From positions 1-42,703 of the forward strand of contig JAJTDF010000046.1 in NCBI GenBank assembly GCA_021294835.1: a stretch of DNA of 42,703 nucleotides, written 5' to 3'. The notes under the pieces are model-generated. The model had not been told where the DNA came from. It searched no databases and was given only the letters and a program-made list of their open reading frames with translations. The stretch is from Planctomycetaceae bacterium. Lineage in GTDB: Bacteria; Planctomycetota; Phycisphaerae; Phycisphaerales; UBA1924. This document shows, in pieces, positions 25,295-33,568 of the stretch (positions are counted from its first letter, which is position 1; every line of letters starts with the position of its first letter). A program made the translations under genes and the position numbers.

Positions 25295-26395
25295 ATGACC
25301 GATCCCCGTCCGTTCCGCCCAACCCGCCCCAGCCGCCGCTCCGGCCCCCAGATGGCCCTCCGTCGCCCGCCGACCGGGCATGTCTCGGCGTCCCCCCGGC
25401 AGAACGCGCCTGGCCGCTGGGCAGCAGCCCTCATCCGGCTCGGTTGGGCCGCCGCCTTGCTGCTGTGCAGCACCGCCAGCGGCCAGACCACTTCACCTCC
25501 GACGGCTCCAGCATCACCCATCCCCCCCACCCCCCCCAACTCCCCCGTCCCCGACCGCCCCGCACCCAGCGCCCGGCCCGACCGGCCGGCCCCGGCTGCG
25601 GTTCTGCCCGTATGGCCCACCCTGCCCCCAACCCCCAACGTCGCCGCCCAGCGCCCGCTGGCGGTCGTTGAGGTTCGCCCCGACCTGACCATCGTGCTCC
25701 AAGGCCCCAGCGGCCAACAGACCGTCAGCCTTCTGGGCATCGAACCCCCGCTGCTCTCCGCCGCCGGTCCCTCCGCCGGGCAGGCGTTTCTCTCCACCAT
25801 GCTCAAGGGCGAGTGGGTGTGCCCCATCGACGACGGCGGCACGCCGGCCCCCGGACCCGCTCCCGGACCGGGCACAACTCGGCCCGACCCCCGCACCCCG
25901 CGATCGGTCTACCTCTACCGCTGGCCCGATGGGCTGAATGTCAATCTGGAACTCATCCGCCAGGGCCAGGCCCGCGAGCAGGCCGACCGGCCGTACGCCT
26001 TCCAGGACGCCTTCCGCGCCGTGGAGGCCATCGCCCGCAATGCCGGACGGGGCCTGTGGGCGCCGCCGCCCCCCCGACCTGACGCCAAGCCCGACACCAA
26101 GCCCGACACCAAGCCCGACACCAAACCCGACACCAAACCAGACGACAGGCCCGACAAAGCCCCCGACGCCAAGCCAGCCGGCCAGCCCGAGAGCCAGCCC
26201 GGCAGCAAGCCCGAGGTCAAGCCCGACACCAAGCCGGCCCCCGCCGGGGTCACCGTTTTCGCCTCGCGCAGCGGCACCAAGTACCACCGCGACACCTGCC
26301 GATTCCTCGGCCGCACCAAGGACCCGCTGACGATCGCTGAAGCCAAGGCCAGAGGGCTTGGCCCCTGCAGCGAGTGCAAGCCGCCGAACCAGTGA
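25295..26395 (+). CDS. Secreted staphylococcal-nuclease-like protein with Cys tail
   Basis: A 366-residue exported or membrane-anchored protein. A hydrophobic segment lies at about 43-62 after a long basic N-terminus. Residues 110-250 follow the SNase (thermonuclease) fold: VSLLGIEPP, VNLELIRQGQAR, YAFQDAFRAVEAIARNAGRGLW. The catalytic Arg and Glu of the RLxGIDxPE motif are replaced here, so it is probably inactive. A Pro/Asp/Lys repeat follows, then a tail (about 316-366) KYHRDTCRFLGR...GPCSECKPP with three Cys and one His, a putative metal-binding module often joined to SNase domains. Start chosen by the promoter and GGGAG site. Confidence 0.75.
   Translation: MTDPRPFRPTRPSRRSGPQMALRRPPTGHVSASPRQNAPGRWAAALIRLGWAAALLLCSTASGQTTSPPTAPASPIPPTPPNSPVPDRPAPSARPDRPAPAAVLPVWPTLPPTPNVAAQRPLAVVEVRPDLTIVLQGPSGQQTVSLLGIEPPLLSAAGPSAGQAFLSTMLKGEWVCPIDDGGTPAPGPAPGPGTTRPDPRTPRSVYLYRWPDGLNVNLELIRQGQAREQADRPYAFQDAFRAVEAIARNAGRGLWAPPPPRPDAKPDTKPDTKPDTKPDTKPDDRPDKAPDAKPAGQPESQPGSKPEVKPDTKPAPAGVTVFASRSGTKYHRDTCRFLGRTKDPLTIAEAKARGLGPCSECKPPNQ
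26078..26149 (+). repeat. 12-base coding repeat (PDTK)n
   Basis: Six consecutive 12-base units read PDAK, four PDTK, and PDDR; the four central ones are nearly identical (CCCGACACCAAG/A). They form a charged linker in the nuclease-like protein and are prone to copy-number change. Confidence 0.9.
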
Positions 26396-26445
26396 TGACG
26401 TGCAGACGTCCCCCACCGGCCCGCGGGCGCTCGCAGCCCGAAGCG

Positions 26446-26772
26446 TCACGCCGCCGGGCTGTCGATGATCTCGAACACCATGTCCAGCTTGCTCCTGTGC
26501 AGCACAGCGAACACCAGGGGTGAGGGCCGCACAAGCTTCAGACTGCCGCCGTACGACCGCACCGTCCGGTGCAGCGTGAGTAACTGTCCGAGCGCCAGAC
26601 TGGCCAGAAACGTCAGGCCCGAGAGGTCCAGGATGATCAGCCCGGGCCTTCCGGCCGACAGCCGGTTGACCTCCCGCTCCAGCACCGCCTCGTTGGCCAG
26701 ATCGGCCGAACCGGACATGGTGACGACCACGCGGTCGGCATGGCGGACTTCCTGAACCGAAAGCGTCGACAC
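26446..26772 (-). CDS. STAS domain protein, anti-sigma factor antagonist type
   Basis: A 108-residue single STAS domain, as in SpoIIAA/RsbV partner-switching proteins. The GTG at 26772 is chosen because GAGGAG lies six bases upstream; a longer frame starts at 26805 inside the HAD gene. The fold is clear: LIILDLSGLTFLASLALGQLL, LKLVRPSPLVFAVLHRSKLDMVFEI. The canonical DSSGLG phosphorylation motif reads ASLALG, so the usual phospho-serine position may be Leu, with one Ser adjacent. No anti-sigma kinase or phosphatase is nearby. It is the last gene of a leftward operon, ten bases behind the HAD gene. Confidence 0.85.
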   Translation of the reverse strand: MSTLSVQEVRHADRVVVTMSGSADLANEAVLEREVNRLSAGRPGLIILDLSGLTFLASLALGQLLTLHRTVRSYGGSLKLVRPSPLVFAVLHRSKLDMVFEIIDSPAA

Positions 26773-26782
26773 GGCGGACTCC

Positions 26783-27430
26783 TCACGGCAAAGCGGACCG
26801 TTCAACCAGCGCAGCGCGGATCTGTGCCGCGGTGTCGCCGGCGTGATCGATCAGCACCGCGTCCCACCCGGCCTCACGGGCGGCGGCGACGTTGTCGGGC
26901 AGGTCGTCAAAGAAAAGCAGGCCTGTCGGCGAAAAGCCCACCTTCTGCGCAAAGACTCGGTAAATATCAACGCTGGGCTTGGCATGCCCCAACAGGTGCG
27001 ATGCGTGCGGATGCTGCACCGACGCGAGCGCCGGGTAACTCGCCGAGGCGAGGTCGGTCATCGCCCGCCAGTGGGCGTGGTTGGTGTTGCTCAGCACGCC
27101 GGTGGCCAGTCCGGACTCGTGCAACGCCGGCACCAACTCCGCCACCAGCGGATACTCGCCCAGCAGCCAGGCACTGTGCACCCGTCGAACCTGCTCGGCG
27201 GTGTACAGCCCCTCGGTCGAGCCGGCGACCGCTGCGAAGAACTCGTCGCAGGTCATGGCCCCGATCTCGTACTGCCGCACCAGCGCCTTGCGACGGGCCA
27301 TGGCCGCTGGATCGGTGATGGCCTCGTGGTAGGGCTCGCCCGCCGCGGCACACGCCTCTCTCCACGACCGGCAGATGCGGACCAGCACCCCGCCGAGATC
27401 GAACACCACCATGGCCGGGCGGCGGCTCAC
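26783..27430 (-). CDS. HAD superfamily hydrolase
   Basis: A 215-residue HAD hydrolase, probably a small-molecule phosphatase. Motif I is FDLGGVLV with nucleophile Asp but Gly where the second Asp is usual, as in the YihX-like branch; motif II is VLSNTN, motif III a Lys in HAKPSVDIY, and motif IV FFDDLPDN. A helical cap lies between motifs I and II. It overlaps truD by four bases (27427-27430) and precedes the STAS gene. Substrate unknown. Confidence 0.87.
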   Translation of the reverse strand: MSRRPAMVVFDLGGVLVRICRSWREACAAAGEPYHEAITDPAAMARRKALVRQYEIGAMTCDEFFAAVAGSTEGLYTAEQVRRVHSAWLLGEYPLVAELVPALHESGLATGVLSNTNHAHWRAMTDLASASYPALASVQHPHASHLLGHAKPSVDIYRVFAQKVGFSPTGLLFFDDLPDNVAAAREAGWDAVLIDHAGDTAAQIRAALVERSALP

Positions 27431-28899
27431 GATGCACCCTGTCCCAGACCGGGGATGTCGGTGGGCAGTTCGCCCGGCCGGCGGGGCCGTCCGCCGCCCT
27501 GCAGCGCAGCCCGAACCGCGTCGGCCAACTGCTCGCTGGGCGCCGCTTCCAGGGTCGCACGGTCCTTCGCCGGCGGCGGCGCGCGGTCGGGCTTGGTCAG
27601 TTCCTGCATCACCGTCGTGGCGAACGCCCCCGGCGGCAGTTCGAAGCTGCAGCGAACGTACAGCCCGTGCTCGTCGGAGCCGGCTTCCACGTCGGGGTAG
27701 CTCAGCGGGACGCGCAACGGCCGGCGATCGCCGCCGAAGGCGTCCGGGTCCTGCCGGGCGAAGCTCTCCAGATCCGAAACCTCAAGCCCGAAGGCCCGCA
27801 ACGCCGCCACCTCGGCCTCGTCGGTCTCGCCGCGGGCCCGCTTCATCCGGGCGCCCCACATCGGTCCGGACGGCGAGATCGCCAGGGTGCTCAGACGCGA
27901 CGGCAGATCCCCCCGCTGAATCGCCTCGGCGTCCACATCGAACACGGCGCCATTGTCGTGCTTGAAGGCCAGATCGCCCTCCTGCAGCGCATCCAGCGTC
28001 CCAGCCCGCAGGCGTGCGTCCAGCACGGCATTGAACACCGCCGACTGAAGCGACGTGAAGTAGAACGACCGCTGCGCCTCCCCCACCGCCAGCACCGCGC
28101 CGCGGGCGTCCGCCCCCCGCAGCAGCGCCTCAAGCACCCGCCGCTCGTTGCGGGCGCCGTGCGGCATCAGTTCCAGCGCCTGCGCGTATTCGCCTCGTGC
28201 GAAGGCCTCGCGGGCGGCCGTCTGCGATGGCACGTCGGCCTCGGCCGGGGCCACCCGCAGCCGCGCCGGCCCCAGCATCTCACGCAGCGCTTCGTCAAAC
28301 CGTCCCAGCACCAGAGCTCGCCCCACCAGATGGTTGTTGTGCAGCAGCCCGAATCGCTGCTCGCCGGCCCGGTTGGGCACGCCCGTCCGCTCCAGCATCC
28401 GCAGGGCTTTCTGCGCGTCCATCGCCGCCCGCAACGGCACGCCCCGCAGTTTGATCGCAAAGCGGTTGCCCTTGAGGTGGCCCCGCCGAAGTTTGTTGGT
28501 GTGCATGTCGGCCCACATGACCGACAGCAGTTCGTGCCGCAGCGAAGGAAACTCCTCGAACTTGCGGCCCGGGGCATGGATCGACACCACCTGCCTGGTG
28601 ATGGCCTTCTTGTCTTTCAGCCCGGCGTAGCCGATGGCGTGCTGCGGCACGCCAAAGTGTCTCGCCAGAATGTCGACCATCTCGGTGGTCGAAAGGTTCG
28701 CCTTCTGAATGAACAGGTACAGGTGCTCACCCGTTCCCGACGGCTCGTACGCGGGAATCTCTTCGACGATGAAGTCCTCGGGGCGGTCCTTCAGCCGCCC
28801 GCCCACCGCGGCGACCGCATCGGTGAGATAGACCACCGGGGCCAGATGCGGCGAGACGTCCAAAGCGGGCTCGGCGGTGCTGTCGCTCATGAGCTTCAT
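27427..28899 (-). CDS. truD: tRNA pseudouridine(13) synthase
   Basis: Isomerises uridine 13 in tRNAs to pseudouridine. The 490-residue product has the TruD motifs GGRLKDRPEDFIVEEIPAYEP (32-52), the catalytic Asp96 in GYAGLKDKKA, GNRFAIKLRG, VPNRAGEQRFG and, near the end, RPLRVPLSYPDVE. It is well above the 349 residues of E. coli TruD, with extra sequence in the insertion domain and a C-terminal extension of about 60 residues rich in Pro and Gly. The start overlaps the upstream DUF151 stop (ATGA, 28896-28899); a second ATG at 28890 is possible. Confidence 0.93.
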   Translation of the reverse strand: MKLMSDSTAEPALDVSPHLAPVVYLTDAVAAVGGRLKDRPEDFIVEEIPAYEPSGTGEHLYLFIQKANLSTTEMVDILARHFGVPQHAIGYAGLKDKKAITRQVVSIHAPGRKFEEFPSLRHELLSVMWADMHTNKLRRGHLKGNRFAIKLRGVPLRAAMDAQKALRMLERTGVPNRAGEQRFGLLHNNHLVGRALVLGRFDEALREMLGPARLRVAPAEADVPSQTAAREAFARGEYAQALELMPHGARNERRVLEALLRGADARGAVLAVGEAQRSFYFTSLQSAVFNAVLDARLRAGTLDALQEGDLAFKHDNGAVFDVDAEAIQRGDLPSRLSTLAISPSGPMWGARMKRARGETDEAEVAALRAFGLEVSDLESFARQDPDAFGGDRRPLRVPLSYPDVEAGSDEHGLYVRCSFELPPGAFATTVMQELTKPDRAPPPAKDRATLEAAPSEQLADAVRAALQGGGRPRRPGELPTDIPGLGQGAS

Positions 28900-29363
28900 G
28901 GGCCCTGATCGTTCTGGGCGGCGTCCAGCACGTGCTCTTCAACGAGAATCGGCACGTTGCCGGCGATGCCCAGCGCGATGGCGTCGGACGGTCGGGAATC
29001 GATCTGCAGCAGTTTGCCGTCACGGTCGCGGACATTCAGCAGGGCGTAGAAAGTGTGTTCCGAGAGGTCGTTGATGCAGATGGACTCAAGCTTGCCGCCA
29101 AGGGCGGAGATCACCGAGGCCAGCAGGTCGTGCGTCTGCGGACGCTTGATCTGGATGCCCTTCAGCCGCCGCTCGATCGCGTGCGCCTCGGGCAGGCCGA
29201 TGACGATGGGAAAGCTGCGGCCGCCCTCGACCTGCGAGTACGCCTTGGGCTTGTCCTCACCCGACTCGCCGTCTTCGATGGGCGCGACCTCGCGCAGTTC
29301 GATCAACTGGTAATCGTTCAGTTCACGGATCAAGATGCGTGAGAGTTCCATCCGAACCGCCAT
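28896..29363 (-). CDS. Bifunctional nuclease (DUF151) family protein
   Basis: A 155-residue protein of the DUF151 family, named after a plant bifunctional DNase/RNase; bacterial roles are uncertain. Motifs: FPIVIGLPEAHAIERRLKG, RPQTHDLLASVISALGG, FYALLNV and the conserved IDSRPSDAIALG. GGAG about eight bases before the ATG at 29363 supports this start over the one at 29351. It overlaps truD by four bases and follows nnrE by 39 bases. Confidence 0.9.
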   Translation of the reverse strand: MAVRMELSRILIRELNDYQLIELREVAPIEDGESGEDKPKAYSQVEGGRSFPIVIGLPEAHAIERRLKGIQIKRPQTHDLLASVISALGGKLESICINDLSEHTFYALLNVRDRDGKLLQIDSRPSDAIALGIAGNVPILVEEHVLDAAQNDQGP

Positions 29364-29402
29364 TGCTGGAGCTCCGGTACCAGGTCAGGGGAAGGTATGC
29401 GC

Positions 29403-30227
29403 TCAACCGCCGTCGCGACGGCGGGGACCTTTGCCTGTCCGCCCACCGAGCACCGCCTCCAGCAGCGCACGAGGTACGCCGATATCCACCGTCCGTACCC
29501 GCCCCAGAAACCTCCTCGCCCCGGTATGCGCGAAGCCGGCCTTCGGCGCCGCCAGAGTGATGGTCACATCCGCCCGCACCGCCGGGGCCGCCTCCGGACC
29601 CAGCGGCAGGCCGGTGTCCGCATCCAGCCCGCTGGGCAAGTCGACCGCTGCGATCAACGCTCCCGCCCTCAGGTCGTTGGCGGCGGCGATCAGTCCCGCC
29701 AGCACGCCCCCGGCCTCCAGCGGACGGTCGCCGCCGACACCCAGCAGCGCATCAACCACCACCAGCCCTCCGGAACCGCGCCCGGGCAGCATGCCCAGAG
29801 CGCGGTCCACCGCCCGCCGGGCTCCCGCCGCCGACGCCCGCACGTGCGCCAGCCCCATCGCCCGCGTCACCCGGGCCATCACCGCCGCATCGCCGGAGAA
29901 CGCCGCCAGCGGGTGGCTGTGAACGATCACCACCGCCAGCCCCGCGTTGTGCAGGTGCCGGGCGATCACCAGCCCGTCCCCGCCGTTGTTGCCCTTGCCC
30001 GCCAGCACCAGCGTCCGCGTGATCGGCGGCAGCCCGCGGGGCGGTCGCCGGATCGCCAGCAGCTCGCGAGCCACCGCCGCCCCGGCGTTCTCCATCAGCG
30101 CCAGCGTGGGCAGGCCGTACCGCTCGACCGCCAGACGATCCATCTCGCGCACCGCCCTTCGCGACAGCGATCCCGCCGAAGCGGCGAAAGAACGGACGCA
30201 TCGGCCTGCGGATGCCGGCTCGGGCAT
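29403..30227 (-). CDS. nnrE: NAD(P)H-hydrate epimerase
   Basis: Metabolite-repair enzyme that interconverts the R and S forms of hydrated NAD(P)H. The 274-residue YjeF N-terminal domain has LALMENAG, the GKGNNGGDGLVIARHL motif, VVDALLGVGG, AVDLPSGLDADTG and TLAAPKAGF. The partner dehydratase domain (NnrD), often fused in bacteria, is absent, so the dehydratase must be encoded elsewhere. It heads the leftward operon nnrE-DUF151-truD-HAD-STAS and is preceded by TACACT six bases before its ATG, with no ribosome site. Confidence 0.92.
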   Translation of the reverse strand: MPEPASAGRCVRSFAASAGSLSRRAVREMDRLAVERYGLPTLALMENAGAAVARELLAIRRPPRGLPPITRTLVLAGKGNNGGDGLVIARHLHNAGLAVVIVHSHPLAAFSGDAAVMARVTRAMGLAHVRASAAGARRAVDRALGMLPGRGSGGLVVVDALLGVGGDRPLEAGGVLAGLIAAANDLRAGALIAAVDLPSGLDADTGLPLGPEAAPAVRADVTITLAAPKAGFAHTGARRFLGRVRTVDIGVPRALLEAVLGGRTGKGPRRRDGG

Positions 30228-30233
30228 GGCGGG

Positions 30234-30239
30234 AGTGTA
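30234..30239 (-). promoter_or_regulatory. -10-like box TACACT for leaderless nnrE operon
   Basis: TACACT on the minus strand ends six bases before the nnrE start codon. A weak -35 (CTGAGC) sits 16 bases further upstream. Best example of the leaderless pattern on this strand. Confidence 0.55.
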
Positions 30240-30300
30240 CCATCGAGCCAGCGAGGCTCAGCCGGAACACCGGCTTGCATGGTGAGGCACACGCATCGAT

Positions 30301-31620
30301 TTGATCTGGATCATCCTGTCTTTGACGGCGGCGGCAGCGACGCTGGTGTATTGGGGCGTCGTCGCGGCCGAGTTGCTCCGCGCCATGTGGACGCTGCCTA
30401 CTCCCCGTGACGGCCTGAAGATGGCCGAGGCGGCGCTCAGCCGGCAGCAGTGGCCTGAACTGCTGGTGGTCATCCCCGCCCACAACGAGGCCCGAACCAT
30501 CTCCCAGGTTGCCCGCTCGCTGATGGCCGAGGATTACCCCAAGCTCCGCGTGGTCTTCGCGCTGGACCGCTGCAGCGACAACACCGAGTCGGTGCTCCGC
30601 AGCGTGGTCGGCGACGATGAACGCTTCGAAGTGGTGATCGTGAGCCACTGCCCGGCGGACTGGGCCGGAAAGGTGCACGCCATCTACGCCGGACTGCACG
30701 GCAGCGCCGCGGCCCAGCGAGCCAACGTGCTGGTCTTCGCCGACGCCGACACCTGGTTCGAGCGCGGCTGCCTGAGGGGCTGCCTGGCTTTGCTCGAGCG
30801 ACGCAGGCTCGGCCTGCTGAGCCTCGCCAGCACGCTGACCAGCCACAACTGGTACGAGCGGGCCGTGCAGCCGGTCGCCGGCTTTCAGATGCTGGCGATG
30901 TACCCCCCGTATCGCGCCAACCGCACCGAACGTCGCCGGCCGCTGGCCAACGGACAATTCATGATGTTCACCCGCGACGCGTACGTGCGCGTCGGCGGCC
31001 ACCCGATGATGCGTTTTCACCTGCTGGAGGATCTGGCCTTCTCCCGCACAGTCGCCGAGGCCGGCCTCAACCCCGGCTTCTTCATGGCCGACGGCATGCT
31101 CGGCTGCAAGATGTACCACAGTTGGGGCGAGTTCCGCCGCGGCTGGAAACGCATCTTCACCGAGTTGGCCGGGCGGCGGGCGGGCAAACTGCAGTCGCTG
31201 GCGGTCCGCCTGATGGTCTTCTCCTCGCTGTTGCCGGCCGCCTCCACCGCCGGGCTGATCGCCGGCGCCACCCTCGGGCCCTGGTGGGTGGCCGTCCCAT
31301 GCGGCGTTGCCATCGCCACCTGCCTGAGCAGTCTGCTGCTGGGCCATCGCTGGGGACGCACCCCGCTGTGGACCGTCGTCCTGCACGTGCCCGGGGCGGT
31401 GCTCGTCGGAGCGCTGATGATCCAGGCGGCAGGCGACCTTCGGGCCGGTCGCGGCATCAATTGGGGCGGCCGCCGCTACCAGCGCACCGCCGGGCTGCCC
31501 ACGCAGGCCAGCGCTGAGCAGGGGCCGGGCCAGTCCGGCCGCTTCCCGCCCCTGCCCGAGCCCGCAGCGGCCCACACGCCCGTTTCTGGCATCCAGACCC
31601 CGCCGGCACACGCCCGCTGA
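30301..31620 (+). CDS. Membrane glycosyltransferase family 2
   Basis: A 439-residue inner-membrane GT2. An N-terminal helix (2-22), the catalytic domain with VVIPAHNEARTISQV, ALDRCSDNT, the metal-binding DADTW, ANGQFMMFTRDAY, and a HLLEDLAF catalytic-base segment, then WKRIF and about four helices (300-385), followed by a Pro-rich tail. The layout resembles HpnB-like and CrtQ-like enzymes that glycosylate lipids, but the acceptor is unknown. The TTG at 30301 is the best start I can see, without a ribosome site, so the start is uncertain. It diverges from nnrE. Confidence 0.85.
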   Translation: MIWIILSLTAAAATLVYWGVVAAELLRAMWTLPTPRDGLKMAEAALSRQQWPELLVVIPAHNEARTISQVARSLMAEDYPKLRVVFALDRCSDNTESVLRSVVGDDERFEVVIVSHCPADWAGKVHAIYAGLHGSAAAQRANVLVFADADTWFERGCLRGCLALLERRRLGLLSLASTLTSHNWYERAVQPVAGFQMLAMYPPYRANRTERRRPLANGQFMMFTRDAYVRVGGHPMMRFHLLEDLAFSRTVAEAGLNPGFFMADGMLGCKMYHSWGEFRRGWKRIFTELAGRRAGKLQSLAVRLMVFSSLLPAASTAGLIAGATLGPWWVAVPCGVAIATCLSSLLLGHRWGRTPLWTVVLHVPGAVLVGALMIQAAGDLRAGRGINWGGRRYQRTAGLPTQASAEQGPGQSGRFPPLPEPAAAHTPVSGIQTPPAHAR

Positions 31621-31734
31621 GCCCCGCCGGAGGGCCGCTCTTGAGCCCCCAAGACCACCACCATGCGTGAAAACACGCAACCGCCCTTGGCCCGGCGGCC
31701 CCGGTCCGAGCGATCATCACCCGCGTGGTGTTCG

Positions 31735-31740
31735 TAGAAT
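31735..31740 (+). promoter_or_regulatory. -10-like box TAGAAT before TonB-like gene
   Basis: TAGAAT ends seven bases before a GTG at 31748 and ten before the ATG at 31751; GTGATG together mark the start. No ribosome site. Confidence 0.45.
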
Positions 31741-31750
31741 CTCCAGCGTG

Positions 31751-33568
31751 ATGCGGAATCAGGCAACTTGGCCGGCTTTGGCCACCAGCGTGGTGATCCA
31801 CGCCGGTGCGGCGGTGGCGCTTTGGCACCTCCCGCCCGCTGGCCAAGCCACCGGACGCCCGGCCGCCAGCGACCTGGGGCCCATGATCGACGTGCGCCCC
31901 CTGGCACTGACGCCCCAGCCGACGCCCCCGCCAGCAACCGAGCGTCCACCATCGGCCACCCCGTCCGCCCCGCTCGCTCCCACCCCATCAACAACCCCGC
32001 CTGCCCCGGCTCCGCCCCCCTCTGCCGCGGCGCCACCACCCCCGGTGCCCCCCGCAGATCCCCCAGCCCCACCGCCCCCGGAGACGCCCGCCGTCGTGCT
32101 CGGCACCAGCGACGGCTCCCCCTCGGCCCAGTCCTTCGCCGGCTCCGACCAGCCCGGCCCGCACCAGGCCATCCCCGCCGAGTTCGATCAACCCGGCCTC
32201 TCCCGCTCCGCCGGGGCCAAAGGCCCGGGCGCAGCCGCCGTCACCCAGCGGGCCGGCGGCGGGGCCACGCCCACGCCGCCCTCCTCGCCCAGCACACCTG
32301 TGCAAGCCCAGCCGCCGAACGGGGAATCCGCCGTGGCTGCGCAGGCGGCCGCCGCAGCCACGCCTGCCCAGCCATCGGCCGGGCCGTTCACCGATCCCAG
32401 CCGGGCCAGCCCCTCGCCCACCGCCACCGACCGGGTGGGCGTGCCGCAGGGTGTGGGCGACGGCCCGCCGCAACCCGACGCCGTCGGCGCGGTGCCGCCC
32501 TCCGCCAGCCCCGCCGTCGCGACACCCAACCCCGCTGACTCCCGCCCTCAACCCCCAGGTCCACCGACCCAGACCCCGCCCACACCCATGACCGACCGGC
32601 CCCCCGTGCCGCTTGGCCCCGCAGCCCGGCCTGGCACCGAGGCCGCACGCCCGACCGATGGCCAGCCCGAGAGCCCGGCCACCCAACCCACACCGCCGCC
32701 AACCTCTCCGTCGCAGGCTGAACCAACACGCTCGATCAGCGATGCCGCACGCCCGGCCACGCCCGGGTTGCTCGGCCCCGGACCGTTGCCCGGCCTGCCT
32801 GACGCCCCCGAGCCCCGACCGCCGCAAGAGGCCACCACCACCGCGCCCCCGCCGGGCCAGACGGCCCAGGCCCCCGAGCTTCCCAGCCAACCGGCCCCTC
32901 CGCCCCCACCCGCCGGTGAACCTGAACCGGCTCCTGCCGCACAAGCGGCGCTGGAGCCGCAGGCCGGCCAGCCCACCGCCACAACGCGCACGCCCGCAGA
33001 GTTGGCCCTTCGCGTCGGTCCGCTCCTGCTGAGCCCGATGGGCCAGATGCTCTCGGAGGTCTCCTCGAGCACCGCGCCCACGCCATCGCCCAGCACACCC
33101 ACTCCCGCTTCGCCTCAGCAGCCGGCCCGCCCCGACAGCCAGAGCGGCCCGGCCGGCATTGCTGGCGAGGGCGACAGCGAGGTCGATTCCGAAGCCGGCG
33201 GCGGTTCAGGACGACCCGGCGTCCGCTCCGACCGTGACTCGGATGCGTTCTCCATCCGCACCGGCGAGTTCCGACTCGGTCGGGTCATCGCTGGCCAGGG
33301 CCTTGAAGTCCGCACCACCCGGCCGGAGTTCAGCCTGGTGGCCCGCTCGCTCACCGCCCCCAGTTCGCCGCGGGTTGAACTGGTCTTCCGCCGCAGCGGC
33401 GTGGTCAAGCGTGTGAACATCCTCCGCAGTTCCGGGTACCCCATCGACATCGACGAACCGCTCAAGACCGCTATGTACGCATGGCGGGCCTCAGGACGGG
33501 CCCTGGACGAACTGCCCGACGTGCCCTCGGCCGAACTCCGCCTCGTCCTCACGGTGTACTTGAGATGA
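31751..33568 (+). CDS. TonB-like protein with very long Pro/Ala-rich linker
   Basis: A 605-residue inner-membrane-anchored protein of TonB architecture. The N-terminal anchor is WPALATSVVIHAGAAVALW (7-25). Residues 35-500 are almost entirely Pro, Ala, Thr, Ser and Gly, disordered and able to span the periplasm. The C-terminal domain (about 505-605) has VELVFRRSGVVKRVNILRSSGYPIDID and LRLVLTVYL, the strand-helix-strand layout of the TonB C-terminus. No exbB, exbD or TonB-dependent receptor is in the window. The next gene overlaps by four bases (ATGA). The start could be GTG 31748. Confidence 0.68.
   Translation: MRNQATWPALATSVVIHAGAAVALWHLPPAGQATGRPAASDLGPMIDVRPLALTPQPTPPPATERPPSATPSAPLAPTPSTTPPAPAPPPSAAAPPPPVPPADPPAPPPPETPAVVLGTSDGSPSAQSFAGSDQPGPHQAIPAEFDQPGLSRSAGAKGPGAAAVTQRAGGGATPTPPSSPSTPVQAQPPNGESAVAAQAAAAATPAQPSAGPFTDPSRASPSPTATDRVGVPQGVGDGPPQPDAVGAVPPSASPAVATPNPADSRPQPPGPPTQTPPTPMTDRPPVPLGPAARPGTEAARPTDGQPESPATQPTPPPTSPSQAEPTRSISDAARPATPGLLGPGPLPGLPDAPEPRPPQEATTTAPPPGQTAQAPELPSQPAPPPPPAGEPEPAPAAQAALEPQAGQPTATTRTPAELALRVGPLLLSPMGQMLSEVSSSTAPTPSPSTPTPASPQQPARPDSQSGPAGIAGEGDSEVDSEAGGGSGRPGVRSDRDSDAFSIRTGEFRLGRVIAGQGLEVRTTRPEFSLVARSLTAPSSPRVELVFRRSGVVKRVNILRSSGYPIDIDEPLKTAMYAWRASGRALDELPDVPSAELRLVLTVYLR

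Noticed and set aside
26078-26149. Possible CRISPR or mobile-element repeat
   Set aside because: The repeat is a 12-base in-frame coding repeat for a PDTK linker with no spacers. No CRISPR array, transposase, integrase or inverted repeat was seen anywhere in the window.
29752-31680. A 642-codon minus-strand frame overlapping nnrE and the glycosyltransferase
   Set aside because: It runs antisense to the glycosyltransferase and out of frame with nnrE; composition is that of a shadow.
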